Below are positions 1-8,634 of a stretch of 64,000 nucleotides of DNA, in pieces. This DNA comes from DATCMA01 sp036563645 (GTDB lineage: Bacteria > Actinomycetota > Actinomycetes > Mycobacteriales > Micromonosporaceae). The translations under genes and the position numbers were made by a program. Below the pieces are notes generated by a model. That model was not told where the DNA came from. It saw only the letters and a program-made list of their open reading frames with translations, and ran no database searches. The stretch spans positions 13,868 to 77,867 of the forward strand of contig DATCMA010000018.1 in NCBI GenBank assembly GCA_036563645.1, read 5' to 3'. Numbering within the stretch: position 1 is the stretch's first letter; every line of letters starts with the position of its first letter.

Positions 1-578
1 GCCTCGTCCACCACCACCATGCCCGGAGCGACGTCGAGGACAGCCCGCACCACCGCCACATCGAGCGCCGTCCCCGTGGGGTTGTTCGGCGAACAGAGGA
101 AGACGACATCCGGGCGGTGCGCCTCGACCTGAGCGGCGGCCTCCTGGGGGGTCAGGTCGAAGTCGGCGCCCCGGCGGCCCTCGATCCAGCGCGTGCCGGT
201 GGCGACCGCCAACAGCGGATGCATCGAGTAGCCCGGAGCGAAGCCCATCGCGCTCCGCCCTGGCCCGCCAAAGACCTGCAAGAGCTGCTGCTGAATCTCG
301 TTGGAGCCGTTGGCCGCCCAGACATGCGCGCTGGTCAAGCCGTGGCCGAGGTAGTCGGCGAGGTCGGCGCGCAGGGCGAGCGCTTCCCGATCCGGGTACC
401 GGTTGAGCGTCCGCAGCTCGGCCTGGATCGCCTTGCTGACCGCCGCGACGACCTCATCCGGGACCGGGTAGGAGTTCTCGTTGGTGTTCAGCCGCACGGG
501 CACGTCGAGCTGAGGAGCGCCATAGGGGCGCATGCCGCGCAGATCGTCCCGCAGCGGTAGCTCATCAAGGCTGGTCAC
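1..578 (-). CDS. hisC: Histidinol-phosphate aminotransferase, 3' part missing at the window edge
   Basis: A PLP-dependent transaminase of histidine biosynthesis that converts imidazole-acetol phosphate and glutamate to histidinol phosphate. The readable N-terminal part (about 192 codons) has the family opening RLNTNENSYP and the NNPTGT cofactor-pocket motif, followed by VVVDEA. The PLP lysine lies beyond the edge. I chose the GTG at 578 because GGCGGAG sits 5 nt upstream; a GTG at 584 is the alternative. The gene starts 13 nt after the hisD stop, so the two are probably co-transcribed and translationally close. The family call is secure; the 3' end cannot be seen. Confidence 0.93.
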   Translation of the reverse strand, partial: MTSLDELPLRDDLRGMRPYGAPQLDVPVRLNTNENSYPVPDEVVAAVSKAIQAELRTLNRYPDREALALRADLADYLGHGLTSAHVWAANGSNEIQQQLLQVFGGPGRSAMGFAPGYSMHPLLAVATGTRWIEGRRGADFDLTPQEAAAQVEAHRPDVVFLCSPNNPTGTALDVAVVRAVLDVAPGMVVVDE

Positions 579-590
579 TGCCACTCCGCC

Positions 591-1913
591 TCAGGACAAC
601 GCCTCAGGGAAACGCGCCTGCACCGCCTCGCCGTGCGCCGGCAGATCCTCGACCGTCGCCAGCGTCACCACGTGCGAGGCGACCTCCCGCAGCGCCTCCT
701 TGTCGTACTCGATGACCTGGACGCTGCGGAGGAACGAGTACACCGACAGGCCGGAGGAGTGCCGCGCGCAGCCGCCGGTCGGCAGCACGTGGTTGGAACC
801 GGCGCAGTAGTCGCCGAGCGACACCGGGGAGTACGGGCCGACGAAGATGGCGCCGGCGTTGCGCACCCGCATCGCCCACTGCCGCGCGTCCCGGGTCTGG
901 ATCTCCAGGTGTTCGGCCGCGTACGCGTCGACCACCCGCAGCCCCGCTTCGAGGTCGTCGACGAGGACCACGCCGGACTGGGAGCCGGTCAGCGCGGCGG
1001 TGATCCGCTCACTGTGCTTGGTCGCGCGCACCCGCCGCTCCAGCTCGCGTTCCACCGCCTCCACCAGCTCCTCCGACGGGGTGATCAGCACGCTGGCGGC
1101 GAGCGGATCGTGCTCGGCTTGGCTGATCAGGTCAGCGGCGACGTGCACGGGATCCGCCGTGTCATCCGCGAGAATCGCGATTTCGGTCGGCCCGGCCTCC
1201 GCGTCGATGCCGACCACACCTCGCAGCAGCCGCTTGGCGGCGGTGACCCAGATGTTGCCCGGCCCGGTGATGATGTCGACCGGCTCGCAGCGCTCCGCGC
1301 CGTCGGCGCTGGTCTGCGCGCCGTACCCGAGCATCGCAATCGCCTGGGCGCCGCCGACGGCGTACACCTCGTCGACGCCGAGCAGGGCGCACGCGGCGAG
1401 CACCCGGGGATCGGGCAAGCCGCCGTTGTCCCGCTGCGGCGGGCTCACCACGACCAGCGACTCCACGCCGGCGACCTGCGCGGGGACGACGTTCATCACC
1501 ACCGTCGACGGGTACATCGCCAGGCCCCCGGGGACGTAGAGGCCCACCCGGGAGACCGGCACCCACCGCTCGGTGACCGTGCCGCCCGGCACCACCTGCG
1601 TGGTCACCTCCGACGGCCGTTGCGCGGCGTGCACCGTCCGCACCCGGGTGATCGCCTCCAGGAGGGCCGCCCGAACCTGAGGGTCGAGCTCCCGCTCGGC
1701 GGCGGCGAGCGCCTCCGCGGGGACGCGGAAACGGTCGAGTCGGACGCCATCGAAGCACTCGGTGGCGTCTCGAATGGCGTCGAAACCGCGCTCGCGGACC
1801 GCGTCCACCACAGGTCGGATACGGTCAACCGCGGTAGCGACATCGATTTGGGCGCGCGGGAGCAGGCCCCGCGGGTCACGCGAGCTACCACGCAGGTCGA
1901 TCCGGTTCAGCAC
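591..1913 (-). CDS. hisD: Histidinol dehydrogenase
   Basis: A zinc enzyme that performs the last two steps of histidine synthesis, oxidising L-histidinol to L-histidine with NAD+. The protein is 440 residues, normal for the family. Visible motifs are GGAQAIAMLGYG, the GPGN nucleotide loop, the zinc-ligand segment ISQAEHDP and the catalytic Glu-His pair in AEHLEI. The start is the GTG at 1913, giving VLNRIDLRG, which matches the usual N-terminus. A TAGACT hexamer lies 7 nt upstream, so the mRNA is probably leaderless. The frame stays open upstream to 2717, but that part is antisense to the next gene and is not coding. It is followed by hisC in the same direction. Confidence 0.96.
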   Translation of the reverse strand: MLNRIDLRGSSRDPRGLLPRAQIDVATAVDRIRPVVDAVRERGFDAIRDATECFDGVRLDRFRVPAEALAAAERELDPQVRAALLEAITRVRTVHAAQRPSEVTTQVVPGGTVTERWVPVSRVGLYVPGGLAMYPSTVVMNVVPAQVAGVESLVVVSPPQRDNGGLPDPRVLAACALLGVDEVYAVGGAQAIAMLGYGAQTSADGAERCEPVDIITGPGNIWVTAAKRLLRGVVGIDAEAGPTEIAILADDTADPVHVAADLISQAEHDPLAASVLITPSEELVEAVERELERRVRATKHSERITAALTGSQSGVVLVDDLEAGLRVVDAYAAEHLEIQTRDARQWAMRVRNAGAIFVGPYSPVSLGDYCAGSNHVLPTGGCARHSSGLSVYSFLRSVQVIEYDKEALREVASHVVTLATVEDLPAHGEAVQARFPEALS

Positions 1914-1920
1914 CCTTGCG

Positions 1921-1926
1921 AGTCTA
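1921..1926 (-). promoter_or_regulatory. Likely -10 element of a leaderless hisD transcript
   Basis: TAGACT (minus strand) ends 7 nt before the hisD GTG, the spacing seen in actinobacterial leaderless promoters. There is no good -35. Transcription would begin at or next to the start codon. Confidence 0.5.
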
Positions 1927-1988
1927 TGCCGCCGGTTGAGTGAGCCACCCTCGGCCTCCGGTGCTCGGAGCGGTGAATCCCACCACGC

Positions 1989-1994
1989 TAGGCT
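1989..1994 (+). promoter_or_regulatory. Likely -10 element of a leaderless transcript for the Lon-domain gene
   Basis: TAGGCT is followed by 6 nt and then the GTG at 2001. No ribosome binding site is visible. With the hisD element it forms a compact divergent promoter pair. Confidence 0.5.
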
Positions 1995-2000
1995 CGTCCA

Positions 2001-2696
2001 GTGACCTCGCGGTTGCCGGTCTTCCCTCTGAACACGGTGCTGTTTCCGGGGCTCGTCCTGCCGCTGCACGTCTTCGAGGAACGCTACCGCGCGCTGGTAC
2101 GGCACCTGGTGTCTCTGCCCGAGGGTACGCCGCGGGAGTTCGGCGTGGTGGCCATCCGACAGGGTTGGGAGACGTTGACCCCGCCCATCAGCGGCCTGTC
2201 CGCCGCGGCGGTCAGCCTGCACGAGATCGGCTGTAGCGCCGAACTCCGTCGGGTCACCGAGCTGCCCGATGGTCGGTATCACATCGTCACCGTCGGCCGG
2301 CAACGCTTCCGCATCGCCCGCATCGACGCCCACTCCACCCCCTACCTGCAGGCGGAGGTGGAGTGGTTGCCGGAATCCCCCGAGGACGCCGACCTCGCCG
2401 ACCTCCTCGCGCCCCGCGTGCTCGCGGTGTTCCGGCAGTACCTCCGACTCCTCCGGGGGGAGTCCCAGCAGTTCTCCGAACAGCTCCCGGACGACCCCAC
2501 CGTGCTGTCGCACCTGGTCGCCGCGACCGCGGTGCTCACCGTCGACGACCGGCAACGGCTGCTCGCCGCGCCCGGCACCGCCCAGCGGCTGCGGGAGGAG
2601 CTGCGGCTGCTCACTCGGGAGGTGACGCTGCTGCGCCACGTGCGGGCGGTGCCGGTGCCCCTGGCGGAGCTTGCGGTGCCGGCGAGTCCGAACTAG
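2001..2696 (+). CDS. Stand-alone Lon substrate-binding-domain protein
   Basis: A 231-residue protein made of the N-terminal (LON/PUA-like) domain of Lon protease, without ATPase or protease parts. The opening LPVFPLNTVLFPG and the following HVFEERYRALV are typical of this family (PF02190). The role is not established; the domain binds substrates in Lon, so an adaptor or binding function is an inference. It is divergent from hisD, with a GTG start and probably no 5' leader. Its last 86 bp overlap the 3' end of the convergent DUF2567 gene. Family call firm, function unknown. Confidence 0.88.
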   Translation: MTSRLPVFPLNTVLFPGLVLPLHVFEERYRALVRHLVSLPEGTPREFGVVAIRQGWETLTPPISGLSAAAVSLHEIGCSAELRRVTELPDGRYHIVTVGRQRFRIARIDAHSTPYLQAEVEWLPESPEDADLADLLAPRVLAVFRQYLRLLRGESQQFSEQLPDDPTVLSHLVAATAVLTVDDRQRLLAAPGTAQRLREELRLLTREVTLLRHVRAVPVPLAELAVPASPN

Positions 2697-3516
2697 CGGA
2701 TCCCGTGCCATCCGCACTCACCGGGCCCGCGCCATCCGGCCCGCACGCCGCCTCCGGCTCCACGCCGAGGGTGGCGTAGCGCGACCACCCGGCGAGCAGG
2801 GTGTACGCCATCGCCGCGGCGAACGCCGGGATCAGCAGACTCCCCTGCAGCGTCGGGATCACCCCGTAGATCCATTCGAGCCGTCCCGCCCGCAGCTCGG
2901 GCGGCCGGTGAATCACCTCACCGACCGCGGCCGTCGCCAGCAGCCGCTGGTATTCGTCGTGTCCCACCCACCGGGCTATCGCCCAGGCCACCAGACTCGC
3001 GCCGATGCCGCCCCAGACCACGGCGAGCAGACCGACCGGGCCGCGGTAGCGCCGCAGCGCGATCCACCCGAGGACCGCGACGAGCACGCCGAAGCCGAAA
3101 CCAAGCAGGGCGAACCACCCATCGGCGGCGGCGAACTGCTCGGGCTGCGGGTCGGTCAGGGCGCTGCCGTGCTCGGTCCGGACCACGGGGACGCTTGGCG
3201 CCACGGCCCGCCACAGGAAGCCGAGGGGCGCGCCCAACGCGGTGATCACCAATGTGGTGACGAGCCCCACCATCGCCGCTCGACCGCGCGACACGCGTCG
3301 CCGCTCCCCGATCGCGGCCGCCGACGGACCGTGCCCAGCCGACGCCGCCTCCCCGGTCGCTGAGTGATGGCCTTCAGGCCACGGGCGTCGATCGCCCGCC
3401 GCGAAGGCTGGGGAGGGTGTCGCGGCCGGAGGCGGCGGATTGTCCGACGGGCTTCGATGGCGGTGTGGGTCCGCAGCGGGACCGGACCGGTGTTCCTCAG
3501 ACGGTGCGGCGCTCAC
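2611..3516 (-). CDS. DUF2567-type integral membrane protein
   Basis: A 301-residue protein of unknown function, found beside hisD in other actinobacteria. The first ~80 residues are low-complexity, proline- and charge-rich and probably cytoplasmic. Four hydrophobic segments follow (around residues 83-105, 135-155, 165-185 and 225-245). The tail is rich in Pro, Ala and Ser. The start GTG at 3516 has an AGAGGA site 7 nt upstream. The 3' end runs 86 bp into the convergent Lon-domain gene; the low-complexity tail lies in the overlap, so the true stop is set only by reading frame. No catalytic motif is visible. Confidence 0.75.
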   Translation of the reverse strand: MSAAPSEEHRSGPAADPHRHRSPSDNPPPPAATPSPAFAAGDRRPWPEGHHSATGEAASAGHGPSAAAIGERRRVSRGRAAMVGLVTTLVITALGAPLGFLWRAVAPSVPVVRTEHGSALTDPQPEQFAAADGWFALLGFGFGVLVAVLGWIALRRYRGPVGLLAVVWGGIGASLVAWAIARWVGHDEYQRLLATAAVGEVIHRPPELRAGRLEWIYGVIPTLQGSLLIPAFAAAMAYTLLAGWSRYATLGVEPEAACGPDGAGPVSADGTGSASSDSPAPQAPPGAPAPPARGAAASPPE

Positions 3517-3583
3517 CCCGTGATCCTCTCAAGTCGACCCGCCCCACGGGGGTAGCCGGCGAGTACGAGGGTGGACGCGCCGC

Positions 3584-4900
3584 TTACCGGCCGAACGGCT
3601 CCAACATCACCGCCGTCGCTCGCAGCCACGCCTGCCGTGTCTCGGGCCGCAGCCGCGCGTAGTCGATGGAGGAGCCGGTCTCCAGCGTCGGGTCGTACGG
3701 CACCACCGCGACCGCCCGCGTGCGGGTGGCGAAATGCCGTCGCAAGTCCTCGAGCAACGGCGATGGCTCTGGAGTCGGGCAGGACAGGAGCGTCACCGCG
3801 TTATTCGCCAGCTCCCCCATCCCGATGTCGTGCAGAAGGTCGAGCATCCAGTCGGCGGTGAAAGCGGCGTCCTCACGCGGCACGGTCGTCAGGACGAGCT
3901 GATCAGCGGCTTGCAGGACCGTTCGCCAGTTGGCGCTCTCGACGTTGTTGCCGGTGTCCACGCAGATCACGTCGTGGGTCCGGCGCAGGAGTTCGAGCAC
4001 CCGGCGCACCGTCGTCTTGTCGAGCTTCCGCGCGAAGTGCGGGCTCTCCTCCCCGGCCAGGACGTCGTAGGAACCATCCGAGGCGTGCCGCAGGTAGTCG
4101 TCGAGCCGCTCCGCCAGCTCGTACCCGGGGCACCGTTCGATCTCGTCGAGGTCCGCGACGAGGTGGCGGATGGTCCGGGCGTGGCGGGCGCTGCCCGCGC
4201 GCAGCCCGAGCGTGCCACGCAGCTCGTTGTCGTCCCAGGCGAGCACCCCCCGGCCCCGGACACTGCCGACGGTGGCCGCGGCGAGGACGGTCGCAGTGGT
4301 CTTGTGCACCCCGCCCTTGGGGTTGGCGAACGCGAGCACCCGGGGTAAGCCGAGGTCCCGACGGAGGATGGCGATCGCCCGCTCCGTCTCGGCGTCCACG
4401 TGAGACTCTCGCCATTCGACCCGGGTGGGATAGCTTCCCCCGGACGGGGAATAGCCGGCCGCCGCGGTGGGCACGGAGGCGACCCCCATCGACGGGCCGG
4501 TCGGCGCCGGGCGAGTCGGCAGCGGCTCGTAGGGAGGGTTCGCCGGCCGCACCGGAGCGGACGCGGACGCCAGTGGCGGCGAGGCGTACCCGTGGCTGGC
4601 GCCGTAGCCAGACGGGCCAGGGTGCGGCGGATACCCCGGGGGCCCCTCGTACCCCGGATACGGCGGCGCGTGGTCGTATGCGGGGGGCGGCGGATCCCCA
4701 CCGTAGGAGTGATCGGCCGGGTATCCCATCGCCTGCGGTTCCTCACCGTTGCGACGGCGTCGCCATCCGTCGATACCACGCCCGCGCCGGACCTCAGGCT
4801 GCTCCCCCGTGCGGCCACCGAGTCGGGCGCGATCGAGCAGCGCCCGCCAGCGCGGTGTTGATTCGGCAGGCCGACCCCACTCGGTCTCGGTGCCTCTCAC
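3584..4900 (-). CDS. ParA/MinD-like P-loop ATPase with a proline/tyrosine-rich N-terminus
   Basis: A 438-residue ATPase of the SIMIBI class. The first ~170 residues are disordered, with many Pro, Gly and Tyr (GYPPHPGPSGYG type). The C-terminal domain opens with LAFANPKGGVHKTT. This is the deviant Walker A of ParA/MinD, except that the usual Gly before Lys-Thr is His. A switch-like VICVDTGNNVESANW segment and LTTVPREDAAF follow. I chose the GTG at 4900 because GGAGGG lies 6 nt upstream; an ATG at 4933 is possible. The next gene upstream encodes a single-pass membrane protein, so the pair may form one cell-surface or secretion-related module. The cargo is unknown. Confidence 0.82.
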   Translation of the reverse strand: MRGTETEWGRPAESTPRWRALLDRARLGGRTGEQPEVRRGRGIDGWRRRRNGEEPQAMGYPADHSYGGDPPPPAYDHAPPYPGYEGPPGYPPHPGPSGYGASHGYASPPLASASAPVRPANPPYEPLPTRPAPTGPSMGVASVPTAAAGYSPSGGSYPTRVEWRESHVDAETERAIAILRRDLGLPRVLAFANPKGGVHKTTATVLAAATVGSVRGRGVLAWDDNELRGTLGLRAGSARHARTIRHLVADLDEIERCPGYELAERLDDYLRHASDGSYDVLAGEESPHFARKLDKTTVRRVLELLRRTHDVICVDTGNNVESANWRTVLQAADQLVLTTVPREDAAFTADWMLDLLHDIGMGELANNAVTLLSCPTPEPSPLLEDLRRHFATRTRAVAVVPYDPTLETGSSIDYARLRPETRQAWLRATAVMLEPFGR

Positions 4901-4983
4901 GGCTCGCCCTCCGACATCGATCCCCGGTGACACGGTATGTCCAACCCTATGCGGCCCACCCTGGGGGACCTAATCCCTCATCA

Positions 4984-5919
4984 TCAGCGTGTTTCACCGG
5001 CTCCCCCAGACCGCGACGGGGACGGTGACCGCACCTGCTCGGCGCCCACGGCGCCGGAAGGCCGATCGCGGGGATCGGCCTTGCGCGACGTCGTGACCTC
5101 CGACAAATCCGCGTCCGTCGGCGGGCGCACCACGTCGCGTTGCTCCGGCAACGGCGGGAGGAAGACCGCCCGCGCGAGCTGCCGCAGCTGCGGCGCCGGG
5201 TCGACGACCCGCACGCCGTCCCGCTCGGCCAGCGCGTCCAGCCGGGCCGGGGTGGCGCGCACCACCGCGGCGTACACGCACGCGCAGTGCGACCGGTACG
5301 CGGCTGCCTCGGCGGCGGCGACCCGCGCCCCACTGTCGTAGACGCGGCGCAGGTCCTGATCCCGGTCGCTGTCCCCCAACGCGGCGCGGCGCTCCTGGTA
5401 GTCGCGCGCCTCCGCTTCCTTGCGCGCCGCGACGTCCGCCATCCCCGCCTCGAGGTCGGCGGGGAGACGAGACGCCGGTATGCGCACGATCTGCGTCTGC
5501 GTCTCCGGCAAGGGCACCCGGCTGAAGACTTCCGAGACCGCGACACCGTCCAAGACGCGTGCCACGCGGTCCGGCGTCAGATAGGCCGTGAACGCCACCA
5601 ACGCGTAGATCTCCGTCTGCTCCTGATCGGCCGAACCGGCGAGCAGGGCATCGAGCCGTGCCCGGCTCGCGCGCAGATAGTCGGGTATCGACTCCCCCTC
5701 GGCGACCCCCACCCGGACGACGTCACCGCCGCTGCCGTACCCCCCGCCGGGACGGTCCATCGCCCACCACGCGGTGACCACCACCGCCGCCAGCGCGAGC
5801 ACCGCCGCCACGGTCACCCCTCGCGGAGGCACTCGCCCGTGGCTGAGCCGCGCGACACCCCGCGCCACCGCAGACAGCGTGGAGCCATCCCGCCGTCGCA
5901 AACGCTCGCCGGCGCGCAT
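4984..5919 (-). CDS. Single-pass membrane protein of unknown function
   Basis: A 311-residue protein with a basic N-terminus, one strong transmembrane segment (VTVAAVLALAAVVVTAWWAM, about residues 36-55) and an outside part of ~250 residues. The outside part has Ala/Glu/Arg-rich helices, perhaps a coiled coil around residues 165-200, and a lone CAC cysteine pair near residue 215. The start ATG at 5919 is preceded by GGGAGG; an ATG at 5931 is also in frame. It lies just upstream of the ParA-like gene on the same strand. I recognise no named domain. Conserved pairing with the ATPase is an inference from position only. Confidence 0.7.
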   Translation of the reverse strand: MRAGERLRRRDGSTLSAVARGVARLSHGRVPPRGVTVAAVLALAAVVVTAWWAMDRPGGGYGSGGDVVRVGVAEGESIPDYLRASRARLDALLAGSADQEQTEIYALVAFTAYLTPDRVARVLDGVAVSEVFSRVPLPETQTQIVRIPASRLPADLEAGMADVAARKEAEARDYQERRAALGDSDRDQDLRRVYDSGARVAAAEAAAYRSHCACVYAAVVRATPARLDALAERDGVRVVDPAPQLRQLARAVFLPPLPEQRDVVRPPTDADLSEVTTSRKADPRDRPSGAVGAEQVRSPSPSRSGGAGETR

Positions 5920-5966
5920 CGGGCCTCCCATCGGGCGTGGGGGTTGTCCTGAGAACCGATCGACGC

Positions 5967-6926
5967 TCAGCCCCGCAGGATCGCCAGCGCGCGCGACAGG
6001 TCCTCAGGGTAGTCACTGACGAAATAGACCTCCTCGCCCGTGCGGGGGTGGAGGAACCCGAGCGCGCGGGCATGGAGCCACTGCCGGGTCAACCCCAGCC
6101 GCGCCGCCAGCGTGGGGTCCGCGCCGTACATCAAGTCGCCGACGCAGGGGTGGCGCAGCGCGGACATGTGCACCCGAATTTGATGGGTACGGCCGGTCTC
6201 CAGCCGGATATCGACCAGACTCGCGGTGGGGAACGCCTCAACGGTGTCGTAGTGGGTGATGCTCGGCTTGCCGTCGGAGACCACCGCCCATCGGTAGTCG
6301 TGCGTGGGGTGCCGGCCGATCGGCGCGTCGATCGTGCCGCGCAGCGGGTCGAGGTGCCCCTGAACCACCGCGTGATACCGCTTCTCGACCTCGCGCGCCT
6401 TGAAGGCCCGCTTGAGCACGCTGTACGCGTGCTCGCTCTTCGCGACGACCATCAGGCCGCTCGTGCCGACGTCGAGTCGGTGGACGACCCCCTGACGCTC
6501 CGCGGCCCCACTCGTGGCGATCGTGCGGCCCATGGCGGCGAGACCGCCGATCACCGTCGGCCCGGTCCACCCGGGGCTCGGATGGGCCGCGACCCCCACC
6601 GGCTTGTCGACGACCACGATGTCGTCGTCCTCGTAGACGATGGTCAACCCTGGAACCGGTTGTGGAGCAGCCGGTGGCGGCGTGGCGGGAGGAGGTAGCG
6701 TCACCTCCAACCACGCGTTCGCGGTGATCCGGTCTGACTTCGCGCGGGTCGTACCGTCCACCAGCACGTCGCCCGCCTCGATCAACTCGGCCGCGACGGT
6801 GCGCGAAAGCCCAAACAACCGGGCGACAGCCTGATCGAGACGCATCCCGTCGAGGCCATCAGGCACCGGCAATGCGCGTTGATCGCCAGCCAAACGAATC
6901 TGCCCGGCTCCGTACGTCGCCGTCAC
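5967..6926 (-). CDS. rluD: RluA-family 23S rRNA pseudouridine synthase (RluD-like)
   Basis: Isomerises uridine to pseudouridine in RNA, most likely in 23S rRNA. The 319-residue protein has an N-terminal S4 RNA-binding domain (about residues 24-75) and the RluA catalytic domain, with Asp152 in HRLDVGTSG as the nucleophile. The conserved RLETGRTHQIRVHM segment is present. The GTG start overlaps the lspA stop by 4 bp (GTGA), so it is translationally coupled to lspA, an arrangement common in bacteria. The exact target uridines are not readable from the sequence. Confidence 0.93.
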   Translation of the reverse strand: MTATYGAGQIRLAGDQRALPVPDGLDGMRLDQAVARLFGLSRTVAAELIEAGDVLVDGTTRAKSDRITANAWLEVTLPPPATPPPAAPQPVPGLTIVYEDDDIVVVDKPVGVAAHPSPGWTGPTVIGGLAAMGRTIATSGAAERQGVVHRLDVGTSGLMVVAKSEHAYSVLKRAFKAREVEKRYHAVVQGHLDPLRGTIDAPIGRHPTHDYRWAVVSDGKPSITHYDTVEAFPTASLVDIRLETGRTHQIRVHMSALRHPCVGDLMYGADPTLAARLGLTRQWLHARALGFLHPRTGEEVYFVSDYPEDLSRALAILRG

Positions 6927-7627
6927 TGCCGCTCCTGCACACTCTCGTCATCGGTACCCCGGGTCGGCAGCCTCCTGCCGTCCCGCTGCCGACCGGTCAA
7001 CTCCAACGCGACGGCAAGAGCCACTCCGGTGACGAGCGCGCTGTCCGCGAGGTTGAAGACCGGCCAGACCCGGCCGTACGGATCGAAGAGACTCACCATG
7101 TCCACGACATGACCGAGGAACGGCCCGGGCGCGCGGAAGAGCCGGTCAGTGAGATTGCCGAGCCCACCCCCGAGGATGAACCCGAGCGCCAGCGCCCACG
7201 GGATCGACCGGAGCTGCCGCGCCATCCACATGATCCACCCGACCACGCCGAGCGTCACGAGCGGGAAGACCCAGGTGTGATCAGCGCCAAAGCTGAACGC
7301 CGCGCCGCTGTTCCGGGTCAACGTCAGGTAGACCGCGCCGCCGAGCAGACGGACCGGCTCACGCCCTTCCAACGTGCTGAGGGCGAGCTGCTTGGTCACC
7401 ACATCGGCGACCACAACGACAGCCGCGACCCCAGCTAGCACCTGGCGACTCCGTCGCCGCGCGCGGTCGACCGTGGACCGCGCCGCCACCGCGTCCCGCC
7501 CCACAGCCGGGCGGGCGGTTACCTGCTCTCCCTCGGCACCCAGCGTGCTCGTCCCTCCCGTCGCGCCACGGCAATCACTGATCGTCCTCGCCCGATGGCG
7601 CGAGCCATCGGGCGAGGACGTCGTCAT
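6923..7627 (-). CDS. lspA: Lipoprotein signal peptidase II
   Basis: A membrane aspartyl protease that removes the signal peptide of diacylglyceryl-modified prolipoproteins. Family motifs are LTRNSGAAFSFG, GGGLGNLTDRL, VVDMV and FNLADSA; Asp176 and Asp195 would be the catalytic pair. Four membrane segments are visible. The ATG at 7627 lies 2 nt after the upstream stop and gives 234 residues with a ~60-residue polar N-terminus. A GTG at 7489 would give a more usual 188 residues. A perfect 16-bp hairpin (7584-7619) falls inside the extra N-terminal stretch, so the start is uncertain. The gene is coupled to rluD downstream. Confidence 0.93.
   Translation of the reverse strand: MTTSSPDGSRHRARTISDCRGATGGTSTLGAEGEQVTARPAVGRDAVAARSTVDRARRRSRQVLAGVAAVVVVADVVTKQLALSTLEGREPVRLLGGAVYLTLTRNSGAAFSFGADHTWVFPLVTLGVVGWIMWMARQLRSIPWALALGFILGGGLGNLTDRLFRAPGPFLGHVVDMVSLFDPYGRVWPVFNLADSALVTGVALAVALELTGRQRDGRRLPTRGTDDESVQERQ
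7584..7619 (-). terminator. Perfect 16-bp inverted repeat at the dksA-like / lspA junction
   Basis: GTCCTCGCCCGATGGC, a 4-nt loop, then its exact complement, starting 11 nt after the stop of the TraR/DksA-type gene. No T-run follows. It could be a U-less terminator or attenuator, or an mRNA processing element. It also lies inside the longest reading of lspA. Confidence 0.6.
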
Positions 7628-7629
7628 GC

Positions 7630-8052
7630 CTACCGCCGTTCCTCGAATTGCTTACAGGCCACGCACAGCGTCGCGGACGGGAACGCGGCGAGTCGCTCGA
7701 CCGGGATCGGCCCGGAGCACCGCTCGCACCACCCGTAGTTGCCCTCGTCCAGACGTTCCAACGCCCGCTCAACCTGGTTAATTCGCTCCAGGATGCTGTG
7801 CGCGAGAGAGATCTCCTGCGCCCGCTCGAACGTCTTCGTGCCGGTATCGGCCTGATCGTCGCCGGCCGAATCGGTCCACCGGTCGCGCTGGAGTTCAATG
7901 ATCTCGCTCAGCGTCTGATCGTACTCCGCGCGAAGCTCATCCCGGCGTTCCGCCAGCGCGGCCCGGATCCTTTCGATGTCGGCAGTGCTGCGGACGGCCT
8001 TGTGGGCCATCGACTTGCGCCCCGTGGTCTTCGTGTCGGCTGATTTGGCCAT
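7630..8052 (-). CDS. TraR/DksA-family zinc-finger protein
   Basis: A 140-residue protein with an N-terminal helical region rich in Arg and Glu and a C-terminal C4 zinc finger: Cys109 and Cys112 (CERC), Cys130 and Cys133 (CVAC). DksA-type proteins bind the RNA polymerase secondary channel. Actinobacterial members are mostly uncharacterised, so a role in transcription is family inference. The start ATG has AAGGGAG upstream. It is followed 2 nt later by lspA, or by a hairpin if lspA starts further on. The 580 bp upstream contain no gene. Confidence 0.9.
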   Translation of the reverse strand: MAKSADTKTTGRKSMAHKAVRSTADIERIRAALAERRDELRAEYDQTLSEIIELQRDRWTDSAGDDQADTGTKTFERAQEISLAHSILERINQVERALERLDEGNYGWCERCSGPIPVERLAAFPSATLCVACKQFEERR

Positions 8053-8634
8053 GGTCGCTCCCTTGGCCGCGCTGTTCGCGGCGATCGGCGGTGCCTACGC
8101 CGGGCCCGTATCCCTGCCCGGCACTCCTGTCGGGCTGCCACGCGGCGAGCGGTGACGACGGCGCGCGGCGCGGCAGGGTTTGGCCAGTGGCGCACGGACA
8201 CCACGGGGTGTCCCGCCGCCGGTCCGTCGCCGGCGCCCGCGTGCGGTGCGCCGGATGCCGTGGTCGCCGTGCCCGTGCCATCACCCCGCCCGGCCATGGC
8301 ATCCCCCACATGCGAACGGGCGCGCGGCGGGTGCCGCGCAACTCCAGAGATAGGCAAGAATACGGAACGTGAGCACGTCCCACAACGTTCCTGTCGCGGA
8401 GCTACCCGTTCCCACCCGGAATAATCCATAAACCGGGCAAAAGGACCCTAGCAAAATCCGGGTTTTCCGCGCCGCCGGACGCGGTGATCCACTTCCGTCT
8501 ATCGCTGTCCAGGGCCTACCTCCCCGCCGCTCGGTAGGCCCGCGCCCGACCGCCCGGCTCCATGAGCGGCGAGGACGTGCCAGGCTCGGCACCACCACTG
8601 GCGCGCGGAAGCGCCGGGGACGAGTCGACGCGCG
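8053..8634. other. Gene-free interval upstream of the dksA-like gene
   Basis: About 580 bp without a convincing gene; frames open here lack family signatures and normal codon patterns. The only notable part is a lower-GC patch at about 8400-8475 on an otherwise very GC-rich background. It contains minus-strand TAGGGT and is a candidate promoter region for the dksA-like gene, which would give a long leader of about 390 nt. I see no terminator or RNA gene. Confidence 0.4.

Noticed and set aside
633..1943. A 436-codon plus-strand frame over hisD
   Set aside because: hisD on the minus strand has every family motif; the plus frame is Arg/His-rich without motifs.
1914..2717. The extension of the hisD frame upstream of 1913
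   Set aside because: It has no hisD-like sequence, runs antisense through the Lon-domain gene and is preceded by a good leaderless promoter at 1913.
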